From contig JAAYVT010000285.1 of assembly GCA_012517025.1 (NCBI GenBank), positions 1 to 5,205 on the forward strand: DNA of 5,205 nucleotides. The letters run 5' to 3'. The notes beneath the pieces were generated by a model. That model was not told the origin of the DNA. It saw nothing but the letters and a program-made list of their open reading frames with translations, and ran no database searches. Positions 1 to 5,128 of this stretch are shown here, piece after piece. Position 1 is the stretch's first letter; each line of letters starts with the position of its first letter. Source of the DNA: Phyllobacteriaceae bacterium (GTDB taxonomy: Bacteria; Pseudomonadota; Alphaproteobacteria; Rhizobiales; Ancalomicrobiaceae). A program made the translations under genes and the position numbers.

Positions 1-135
1 CTCGGTGTCGACGATCGAGATCGTGTCGTCCTTCTCGTTCGACACGTAGAGGAGATGGGCCCGACCCGCCGTCGGCGTCAGGCCGGCGAGGATCAGCGCC
101 GCGGCGAGGCCACGGCGAAGGGGAATGCGAAACAT
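1..135 (-). CDS. PQQ-dependent catabolism-associated beta-propeller protein, YVTN family (5' part only)
   Basis: Only the first 45 codons are in the window; the gene runs off the left edge. Translation from the ATG at 135 begins MFRIPLRRGLAAALILAGL, a basic start plus hydrophobic core typical of a Sec signal peptide, with likely cleavage after GRA (about residue 26). The next residues, HLLYVSNEKDDTISIVDTE, match the start of a YVTN-type blade (YVSNEKDDTISIVDT) as found in the propeller family that accompanies PQQ alcohol dehydrogenases. An AGGAGG lies 8 nt before the ATG and supports this start. It follows the type I binding-protein gene by 31 bp on the same strand, so they are probably co-transcribed. 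Seen: signal peptide and one blade. Known: the family clusters with quinoprotein dehydrogenases, function unproven. Inferred: a periplasmic accessory protein. The rest of the protein cannot be judged. Confidence 0.85.
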   Translation of the reverse strand, partial: MFRIPLRRGLAAALILAGLTPTAGRAHLLYVSNEKDDTISIVDTE

Positions 136-166
136 CGGCGAGTCCTCCTGGATGTCGTTGCGCCCG

Positions 167-1366
167 TCATTGTTTCGGCGACGGGTAGGGACAGGTCGTT
201 TCCGGCTCGTCGATGCCGAGCGTGTCGAGTTCGGTGACGCGGTGATCGAACCCCTCGATCGGCGCCATCGCGGTGACGCCCTCGCCGTGGGTGAGCGCGA
301 TCGGCTGCCGCATCTGCCGATCCCAGCGCCGGAACGTCGCCTTGGCGCCCTTGAACCCGCCGAGGGCGTAGTCCGGGGCGACCAACGCGCGCGCCACCGC
401 CGCCGGATCGACCGACTTCGCCCGCGTCACTCCTTCGGCGATCGCCCGCACCGCGATCCAGGCGGCGTAGTCCGCCGCCTCCATCGGGCGATGGTACCCG
501 CGCACGAAACGATCCTGGATCTGTGCCGCGCCCCATCCGCGCAGACGGTCGTTCCAGGCGCTCGCGATCAGGCCGTGGCTGCCGACCACCGGACGCGGCA
601 GCCAGGTCGCGTAAGGGAAGGCGCGACCGAAGTCGCCGCCCTCGTCGGCGATCACCACCGCGTCGTAGTCGGCGCCTTGGGTGAGGACCGGGATCGTCTG
701 CGCCGCGGTGCGCCCGTCGGTCGGGTCCTCCCAGGTCCGCTCGCCGACGATCTTCAGGCCGAACTTGGCGATCGAGCGACGATAGGCCTCGGCGAGGAGG
801 TCGTCCTCCGGCAACGTCCCCTTGACCAGCAGCAGCCGCGACCACCGCCGCTTGGTGAGATATTCCATCAGTCCGTCGGCGAGCATCGCCCGCGACGGCG
901 CGGTGTGGAAGAGATCGAGCCGACAGTCGGCCTCGCGCAGGCGGGTGTCGGTCGCCCCGGCGTTGAACACCAACGCCCCCTTCGCGGCGGCGAGATCGGC
1001 GGCGACGAGCGTGTCCTGTGGCCCCGCCCGCACCACCAGATAACGGATCCCTTGGTCGAGCACCGCCTTCACCGCCGCGGCGAAGTCGCCGTCGACCGAG
1101 ACGACCTTCTCTTCCAGCCGATAGGCCTGATCACGGAAGGCCCCCGACGCGTTGGCGTCGGCGACCCCGAGGCGCGACCCGTCGAGCCCGCCGGGCGGCG
1201 GCAACGGCGGCGTCTCCGCCTCGAAGCCGCGATCCTCGGCCTCTCGTTCGACGTGGGCGATCACGACCTCGAGCGAGGCCGCGCGAACGGGCGCCGCCGC
1301 GCTCGCCGTCAGGGCGAGCGCCAGCGTCGACACCGCGAGGGAAAGGCGGCGAGATCTGAACATCAT
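167..1366 (-). CDS. Type I periplasmic binding protein of the PQQ-dependent alcohol dehydrogenase system
   Basis: A 399-residue protein starting at the ATGATG pair at 1366/1363. The signal peptide reads MMFRSRRLSLAVSTLALALT and is probably cleaved after APVRA, leaving a mature protein that begins ASLEVVIAHVE. The body resembles the branched-chain amino acid (Peripla_BP_6) type I binding fold. It carries family-typical segments: GALVFNAGATDTRLREADCR, then LFHTAPSRAMLADGLMEYL, and a C-terminal ELDTLGIDEPETTC. These match the binding proteins annotated with PQQ alcohol dehydrogenase loci. An in-frame GTG at 1408 would add 14 polar residues before the signal peptide and is less likely; the chosen start has only a weak AAGAAG ribosome site. 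The gene leads a minus-strand operon with the beta-propeller gene and is divergent from the cytochrome gene. Its ligand is unknown. ABC ATPase and permease genes often accompany this family but none is visible here; they may lie beyond the left edge. Confidence 0.85.
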   Translation of the reverse strand: MMFRSRRLSLAVSTLALALTASAAAPVRAASLEVVIAHVEREAEDRGFEAETPPLPPPGGLDGSRLGVADANASGAFRDQAYRLEEKVVSVDGDFAAAVKAVLDQGIRYLVVRAGPQDTLVAADLAAAKGALVFNAGATDTRLREADCRLDLFHTAPSRAMLADGLMEYLTKRRWSRLLLVKGTLPEDDLLAEAYRRSIAKFGLKIVGERTWEDPTDGRTAAQTIPVLTQGADYDAVVIADEGGDFGRAFPYATWLPRPVVGSHGLIASAWNDRLRGWGAAQIQDRFVRGYHRPMEAADYAAWIAVRAIAEGVTRAKSVDPAAVARALVAPDYALGGFKGAKATFRRWDRQMRQPIALTHGEGVTAMAPIEGFDHRVTELDTLGIDEPETTCPYPSPKQ

Positions 1367-1412
1367 GGGCTTCTTTTCGGATGTTTCCTCCACCGACGAT
1401 CGTAACACGCGT

Positions 1413-1490
1413 CTTTCGAAGGTCTATTTCGCCAAACTGGTACCAAAGTACGAATCGGGGAGAGGCTTTCGAAGACAATTTGCACCAAAG
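1413..1490. repeat. Duplicated CTTTCGAAG / ACCAAAG module
   Basis: CTTTCGAAG occurs at 1413-1421 and again at 1466-1474 (53 bp apart). ACCAAAG occurs at 1442-1448 and 1484-1490 (42 bp apart). The two motifs come in the same order both times; their start-to-start distance is 29 bp in the first copy and 18 bp in the second, a difference of 11 bp, or about one helical turn. CTTTCGAAG contains the palindrome TTCGAA. The exact repeats are directly visible; a role as paired activator sites is inference. Confidence 0.45.
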
Positions 1491-1495
1491 GACAA

Positions 1496-1524
1496 TTCAG
1501 ACGGCGGGCCGGCCTCGATACCAT
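1496..1524 (+). promoter_or_regulatory. Possible sigma-70-like promoter for the cytochrome operon
   Basis: TTCAGA at 1496-1501 (4 of 6 to TTGACA) and TACCAT at 1519-1524 (4 of 6 to TATAAT) are separated by exactly 17 bp. They lie 65 bp before the cytochrome start and just downstream of the repeated motifs, which would suit an activator-dependent weak promoter. The match is modest and could be chance. Confidence 0.25.
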
Positions 1525-1540
1525 TCTGAGCAAGAAGTCA

Positions 1541-1559
1541 CGATCGATGGACTCGATCG
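1541..1559 (+). repeat. 7-bp inverted repeat in the cytochrome leader
   Basis: CGATCGA (1541-1547) and TCGATCG (1553-1559) form a perfect 7-bp stem around a 5-nt loop, TGGAC. It would lie in the 5' untranslated leader, about 30 nt before the cytochrome start. It is followed by an A-run rather than a T-run, so it is not an intrinsic terminator on this strand. CGATCG words are frequent in this DNA, so chance is a real possibility. Confidence 0.35.
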
Positions 1560-1574
1560 AAAAACGAAGTTTCG

Positions 1575-1580
1575 GGAGGA
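1575..1580 (+). promoter_or_regulatory. Ribosome binding site deciding the cytochrome start
   Basis: GGAGGA lies 8 nt before the ATG at 1589. It selects that start over the in-frame ATG at 1547, which would add 14 charged residues ahead of the signal peptide and put the Shine-Dalgarno inside the coding sequence. Confidence 0.8.
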
Positions 1581-1588
1581 ATTTGCCG

Positions 1589-2056
1589 ATGACACGTCTC
1601 GTGTCCGATCGCTCGCGCACGCTCGTCCGTCTCCTCGCCGCCGCCGGCCTCGCCACCACGGTGACCGTCGCCTCGATCGGCGCCGTGCTCGCCCACGGCG
1701 ACGTCGCGCCGCAACCGGTCGACACCACCGGCCTCGAAACGGTCGGCGCCGACTGGCTGAAGGAGAACCCCTACCGGCTGAAGGGCGGGGAGCAATATCA
1801 GAAGGCGATCGAGATCGGCACCCACGGTTTCGCCGCCAACTGCGCCCGCTGCCACGGCCTCCAGGTGATCTCCGGCGGCATCGCCCCCGACCTGCGCTAC
1901 CTCGAGGAGGGCAAGGAGGGCGACGCCTGGTTCATCAACCGCATCCGCCACGGCTACTCGCAGAACGGCGCCTACAAGATGCCCCCCTTCGAGGGCATCC
2001 TCAGCCAGGAGGCGATGTGGGCGATCCGCTCCTACATCGAAACCCGCGAGAAGTGA
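1589..2056 (+). CDS. pedF: Cytochrome c-550, PedF type (electron acceptor of the quinoprotein dehydrogenase)
   Basis: A 155-residue periplasmic mono-haem cytochrome c. The signal peptide spans about residues 1-35 (hydrophobic core LLAAAGLATTVTVASIGAVL, cleavage after VLA before HGDVAPQP). The single haem site is CARCH at residues 85-89, with His89 as proximal ligand. Met131 in AYKMPPF is the likely distal ligand, and the C-terminal helix EAMWAIRSYIE is typical of class I cytochromes c. The N-terminal LKENPYR segment, the GLQVISGGIAPDLRYL stretch after the haem and the WFINRIRHGY motif fit the c-550 PedF family found beside quinoprotein ethanol dehydrogenases. Its expected role is to take electrons from the PQQ enzyme and pass them to a terminal oxidase. 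The stop is followed after one base by the next gene's ATG, so the two are a translationally linked pair. The dehydrogenase lies about 1.2 kb downstream on the same strand. Confidence 0.9.
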   Translation: MTRLVSDRSRTLVRLLAAAGLATTVTVASIGAVLAHGDVAPQPVDTTGLETVGADWLKENPYRLKGGEQYQKAIEIGTHGFAANCARCHGLQVISGGIAPDLRYLEEGKEGDAWFINRIRHGYSQNGAYKMPPFEGILSQEAMWAIRSYIETREK

Positions 2057-2057
2057 G

Positions 2058-2933
2058 ATGGAGCACCCCCCGCGCGCCCTCCGCCCGAACGCGGCCGCTC
2101 GACGGCGGCTCGCCGCGACGGCCGGCCTCCTCCTCGCCCTGACGAGCGGCGGCGCCGAGGCCCGCCCGCTCGACAAGGTGAAGGAGAGCGGCGTCCTCGT
2201 CGTCTCCGTCTACCGCGACTTCGCGCCCTGGGCCTTCGTCGAGAACGGCGAGCCCAAGGGCATCGACGTCGACCTCGGCAAACTCCTCGCCGAGGCCGTC
2301 GGTGTGCGTGCGGAATTCATGATTCGACCTGCCGACGAGGACGTCGACGGCGATCTCCGCGCCAACGTCTGGCGCGGCGACGTCGTCGAGCACAAGCGCG
2401 CCGACGTGATGATGCACGTGCCGGTCGACCACGATCTGGCGATGCGCAACGACATGGCGGTGATCTGCTGCGGCTACGGCCAGGAACGCATGGGCATCGC
2501 CTACGATCCAGAGGCGGTGCCGGTGAAGAGCTTCGCCGCCTTCCGCTCGCGTCGCGTCGCCGTCGAAGGCGACACCACCGCCGACATCTGGCTCTCCGCC
2601 GCCTTCAACGGCATCCTCGGCCCCAACATCGATCGCGGCCGGACCTTCGCGGTGGCGATGGAGAACTACCACTCCGGCCGCGACACCGCGCTGGTGGCGC
2701 CGCGCGCCCAGCTCGAATGGGCGGCGAAGGCGGGTGGACGCCGGACCGTCGTCGAGGAATGGCCGATGCCCGGCATCGTCAAGTCGTCGTGGCCGATCTG
2801 CATCGCCGTCCGCTTCGATTCCCGCGATCTCGGCCACGCCCTCGACGGGGCGTTGGAGGAGGCCCGGGCCGACGGACGCGTCGCCGCCATCCACGCGGCC
2901 TACGGCGTCACTTGGCTGCCACCACAGGATTGA
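2058..2933 (+). CDS. Quinoprotein dehydrogenase-associated substrate-binding protein (bac_3-like, MoxJ-related)
   Basis: A 291-residue exported protein with an N-terminal arginine cluster (RPNAAARRR), a hydrophobic core (LAATAGLLLALT) and probable cleavage after GGAEA, residue 35. Residues 41-82 (VLVVSVYRDFAPWAF, then GEPKGIDVDLGKLLAEAVG) are the classic start of family 3 type II periplasmic binding proteins. Later parts (VKSFAAFRSRRVAVEGDTTA, and AALEEARADG-like C-terminal helix around 262-273) complete the two-lobe pattern. The usual amino-acid-binding region around 118-130 reads MHVPVDHDLAMRND, unlike true amino-acid binders. The match is to the quinoprotein-associated binding-protein family, which includes MoxJ of methanol dehydrogenase clusters. 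MoxJ-like proteins are thought to help dehydrogenase maturation rather than import a solute. Adjacent Cys137-Cys138 and Cys248 could form a disulfide. The start overlaps a weak GAGAAGTGAG site and lies one base past the cytochrome stop, indicating coupling. Ligand unknown. Confidence 0.85.
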   Translation: MEHPPRALRPNAAARRRLAATAGLLLALTSGGAEARPLDKVKESGVLVVSVYRDFAPWAFVENGEPKGIDVDLGKLLAEAVGVRAEFMIRPADEDVDGDLRANVWRGDVVEHKRADVMMHVPVDHDLAMRNDMAVICCGYGQERMGIAYDPEAVPVKSFAAFRSRRVAVEGDTTADIWLSAAFNGILGPNIDRGRTFAVAMENYHSGRDTALVAPRAQLEWAAKAGGRRTVVEEWPMPGIVKSSWPICIAVRFDSRDLGHALDGALEEARADGRVAAIHAAYGVTWLPPQD

Positions 2934-3064
2934 CGTCGCCGTCCCCGCCGCATCTTCTTCGCGGTTGCAGCATTCTTTCGCATGAAATTTCTCTCCGGCG
3001 CGTCGAAATTCGTCGATCCGGCCGCATGAACGAAGACAGCGATCGAAGTCCGGGCTCGGAGCGT

Positions 3065-3083
3065 GTCGTTCGAGACGAACGAC
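3065..3083. repeat. 19-bp near-perfect dyad, candidate operator
   Basis: GTCGTTCG (3065-3072) and CGAACGAC (3076-3083) are perfect 8-bp inverted arms around AGA. The site is 174 bp before the dehydrogenase start. The short spacer fits a dimeric regulator site; as RNA it would make a tight stem with a 3-nt loop but no T-run follows, so it is not a normal intrinsic terminator. Confidence 0.5.
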
Positions 3084-3091
3084 GGCGTCTA

Positions 3092-3128
3092 CACGTCGTG
3101 ATTACTGAACGGAAACGCATCCGACGTG
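3092..3128. repeat. 7-bp inverted repeat with 23-bp spacer
   Basis: CACGTCG (3092-3098) and CGACGTG (3122-3128) are exact inverted arms with centres 30 bp apart, about three helical turns. The left arm is part of CACGTCGTG, itself a 4+1+4 palindrome. It lies 9 bp after the 19-bp dyad. This could be a paired binding site; chance cannot be excluded. Confidence 0.3.
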
Positions 3129-3241
3129 GTCGTTTCATACCTTTTGGCAATAAGTCGGGAGGACCCCGGCGGGTAACATCGCCGACCGAAGCGAGAGCCC
3201 GACGAAGGGCCGTGCCGACACGATCGGCCGCAAGACACCAT

Positions 3242-3250
3242 GGGAGGAAG
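3242..3250 (+). promoter_or_regulatory. Ribosome binding site deciding the dehydrogenase start
   Basis: GGGAGGAAG sits just before the ATG at 3257, with 9 nt between GGAGG and ATG. It fixes this start over the long in-frame upstream extension (ATG at 3026 and further up), which has no comparable site and would bury the signal peptide. Confidence 0.85.
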
Positions 3251-3256
3251 CACTCG

Positions 3257-5035
3257 ATGAAGTTCCACGCCATACTCTTCGCCGCCGCGAGCGGTCTCGC
3301 CGTCGCCGCCTCGACCGGCCCCGGCTTCGCCGCCGGTCCGACCATCGACGACCTGATGAAGGACCAGGACAACCCGAAGAGCGTGCTCACCTACGGCATC
3401 GGCACGCAGGGCCAGCGCTTCTCGCCGCTCGCCACCCTGAACAAGACCAACATCAAGAACCTCGTTCCCGCCTGGGCCTTCTCCTTCGGCGGCGAGAAGC
3501 AGCGCGGCCAGGAAGCCCAGCCGATCGTCTACGACGGCATGGTCTACGTCACCGCCTCCTACAGCCGCATCTTCGCCCTGAACGCCATGACCGGCGAGAA
3601 GGTGTGGGAACACGAGGCCCGCCTGCCGGAAGGCATCCTGCCCTGCTGCGACGTGATCAACCGCGGCGGCGCCATCCTCGGCGACAAGATCTTCTTCGGC
3701 TCGCTCGACGCCAAGCTGGTCGCGCTCGACCGCATGACCGGCAAGGTGCTGTGGCGCAAGACCATCGACGAATACGACGCCGGCTATTCCTATTCCGCCG
3801 CGCCGCTGATCGTTCCCTCGAAGCGCGGCCCGCTGCTGGTCACCGGCCTGTCGGGCGGTGAATTCGGCGTGGTCGGCCGGGTCGAGGCGCGCAATCCGGA
3901 GAACGGCGAGCTGGTCTGGTCGCGTCCGGTGATCGAGGGCCACATGGGCATGCTCGACGGCAAGCCCTCGACCATGACCGGCAAGGCCAACGAGAGCTGG
4001 CCGGGCGACATGTGGAAGACCGGCGGTGGTGCCACCTGGCTCGGCGGCACCTACGATCCGGAGACCAACTCGATCTTCTTCGGCACCGGCAACCCGGCGC
4101 CCTGGAACTCCTACACCCGTCCCGGCGACAACAAGTGGTCGTCGTCGCGTCTGGCGCTGGATCCCGACACCGGCGAGATCAAGTGGGGCTTCCAGACCAC
4201 CCCGCACGACGGCTGGGACTTCGACGGCGTCAACGAGCTCGTCTCGTTCGACCTGAAGAAGGACGGCAAGACCGTCAAGGCGGCGGCCACCGCCGACCGC
4301 AACGGCTTCTTCTACGTGCTCGATCGCACGAGCGGCAAGTTCATCTCCGCCCATCCCTTCGTGAAGAACATCACCTGGGCCAAGGGCATCGGTGAGGACG
4401 GCCGTCCGATCTACACCGACGGCGGTCGCCCCGGCGACCCGGCGCAGGCCGCCGCCGGCGAGAAGCAGGGCAAGTCGGTGTTCTCGGTGCCGTCCTTCCT
4501 CGGCGGCAAGAACTGGATGCCGATGGCCTATTCGAAGCAGACGGGGCTCTTCTACGTGCCGTCGAACGAATGGGGCATGGACATCTGGAACGAGGGCATC
4601 GCCTACAAGAAGGGCGCGGCCTATCTCGGCGCCGGCTTCACCATCAAGCCGATCTTCGAGGACCACATCGGCTCCCTGAAGGCGATCGACCCGGCGACCG
4701 GCACGGTGAAGTGGGAGTACAAGAACAAGGCGCCGCTGTGGGGCGGCGTGTTGACCACCGCCGGCGGCCTCGTCTTCACCGGCACCCCCGAGGGCTTCCT
4801 CAAGGCCTTCGACGCGGCGACCGGCGAGGAAGTGTGGAAGTTCAACACCGGCTCCGGCATCGTCGGCTCGCCCGTCACCTGGGAACAGGACGGCGAACAG
4901 TGGGTCGGCGTCGTCTCCGGTTGGGGTGGCGCGGTGCCGCTGTGGGGCGGCGAGGTCGCCAAGACCATCAAGAACTTCAGTCAGGGCGGCATGATGTGGG
5001 CGTTCCGTCTGCCCAAGCAGGTCGCGGCGAAGTGA
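3257..5035 (+). CDS. exaF: PQQ-dependent alcohol dehydrogenase, ExaF/PedH type, predicted lanthanide-dependent
   Basis: A 592-residue periplasmic quinoprotein, close to the family's usual 590-630. The signal peptide (MKFHAILFAAASGLAVAAST) is cleaved near residue 25-26. It oxidises primary alcohols to aldehydes with PQQ and a metal. Propeller blades show the repeated tryptophan-docking motif: ALNAMTGEKVW (107-117), ALDRMTGKVLW (156-166), ALDPDTGEIKW (300-310), AIDPATGTVKW (476-486), AFDAATGEEVW (517-527). The vicinal Cys130-Cys131 in LPCCDVINRG is the known disulfide ring at PQQ. By family pattern Glu202, Asn279 and Asp321 bind the metal, Asp321 is the catalytic base and Trp261 forms the PQQ floor. 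Asp323, two residues after the base (WDFDG), is the extra acid that marks lanthanide-using XoxF/ExaF/PedH enzymes; calcium enzymes have Ala or Ser there. LPCCDV and the cytochrome c-550 partner favour an ethanol-type enzyme, but methanol use cannot be excluded. There is no haem c domain, so it is not a quinohaemoprotein. Confidence 0.93.
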   Translation: MKFHAILFAAASGLAVAASTGPGFAAGPTIDDLMKDQDNPKSVLTYGIGTQGQRFSPLATLNKTNIKNLVPAWAFSFGGEKQRGQEAQPIVYDGMVYVTASYSRIFALNAMTGEKVWEHEARLPEGILPCCDVINRGGAILGDKIFFGSLDAKLVALDRMTGKVLWRKTIDEYDAGYSYSAAPLIVPSKRGPLLVTGLSGGEFGVVGRVEARNPENGELVWSRPVIEGHMGMLDGKPSTMTGKANESWPGDMWKTGGGATWLGGTYDPETNSIFFGTGNPAPWNSYTRPGDNKWSSSRLALDPDTGEIKWGFQTTPHDGWDFDGVNELVSFDLKKDGKTVKAAATADRNGFFYVLDRTSGKFISAHPFVKNITWAKGIGEDGRPIYTDGGRPGDPAQAAAGEKQGKSVFSVPSFLGGKNWMPMAYSKQTGLFYVPSNEWGMDIWNEGIAYKKGAAYLGAGFTIKPIFEDHIGSLKAIDPATGTVKWEYKNKAPLWGGVLTTAGGLVFTGTPEGFLKAFDAATGEEVWKFNTGSGIVGSPVTWEQDGEQWVGVVSGWGGAVPLWGGEVAKTIKNFSQGGMMWAFRLPKQVAAK

Positions 5036-5041
5036 GCGAAC

Positions 5042-5078
5042 GCCCCGATCGTGGACCTCTCGGGTCCGCGATCGGGGC
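5042..5078 (+). terminator. Strong hairpin after the dehydrogenase, likely terminator
   Basis: GCCCCGATCG (5042-5051) pairs with CGATCGGGGC (5069-5078); inside it a T-G wobble (5052/5068) is followed by GGACC (5053-5057) pairing with GGTCC (5063-5067). The result is about 16 bp of stem with a 5-nt loop or less, starting 6 nt after the stop codon. There is no T-run, which is common for high-GC alphaproteobacterial terminators but makes efficiency uncertain. It may instead protect the abundant dehydrogenase mRNA from 3' decay. Confidence 0.7.
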
Positions 5079-5090
5079 CCGTCGTGGGGC

Positions 5091-5110
5091 GGCGTCGGTG
5101 CGCCGACGCC
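5091..5110 (+). repeat. Second hairpin between dehydrogenase and response regulator
   Basis: GGCGTCGG (5091-5098) and CCGACGCC (5103-5110) are perfect 8-bp arms around TGCG. A pyrimidine-rich CTCTCTC follows, so it could be a second terminator. It ends 18 nt before the regulator start and 7 nt before its ribosome site, so in read-through RNA it could also affect translation of the regulator. Confidence 0.55.
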
Positions 5111-5128
5111 CTCTCTCGGGAGCCGCCC

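Larger units (their letters stand above)
1367..1588. promoter_or_regulatory. Divergent control region between binding-protein operon and cytochrome operon
   Basis: About 222 bp with no supported gene separate the two divergent operons, and the region is clearly richer in A/T than the flanking genes. It holds direct repeats: CTTTCGAAG at 1413-1421 and 1466-1474, ACCAAAG at 1442-1448 and 1484-1490, and GACAATT at 1474-1480 and 1491-1497. It also holds the 8-bp palindrome TGGTACCA (1438-1445) and a dyad at 1541-1559. It must contain promoters for both directions. The repeats suggest binding sites for a shared regulator, but none matches an operator that I can name. Confidence 0.6.
2934..3256 (+). 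promoter_or_regulatory. Dehydrogenase leader / promoter region
   Basis: This 323-bp stretch has no supported gene. It ends in a strong ribosome site and contains two inverted repeats (3065-3083 and 3092-3128), two GAAATT words 21 bp apart (2984 and 3005), and an AT-richer patch at 3131-3154. I could not find a convincing -35/-10 pair or a sigma-54 (GG/GC) promoter. No clear terminator follows the binding-protein gene, so read-through from the cytochrome operon is possible. The length and dyads suggest that the dehydrogenase also has its own regulated promoter. Confidence 0.5.

Noticed and set aside
125..1405. Plus-strand open frame (426 codons) opposite the type I binding protein
   Set aside because: Arg-rich, featureless translation that is a shadow of the minus-strand gene, which has a signal peptide and family motifs.
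1367..1408. GTG start at 1408 for the type I binding protein
   Set aside because: It adds 14 polar residues ahead of a normal signal peptide. The GGAGGA-like bases within it are in the extension itself and too far (about 20 nt) to serve the ATG pair.
2001..2894. Minus-strand open frame opposite the type II binding protein
   Set aside because: Shadow of the coding strand; the plus-strand product has a signal peptide and clear bac_3-like segments.
3144..3179. TTGGCA (3144-3149) with TAACAT (3174-3179) as a promoter for the dehydrogenase
   Set aside because: The spacer is 24 bp, too long for a sigma-70 promoter, and the TTGGCA lacks the downstream GC element needed for sigma-54.
2717..3256. 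N-terminal extension of the dehydrogenase to 2717 or 3026
   Set aside because: It would overlap the binding-protein gene in another frame and place a signal peptide internally. GGGAGGAAG and the signal peptide both mark 3257 as the start.
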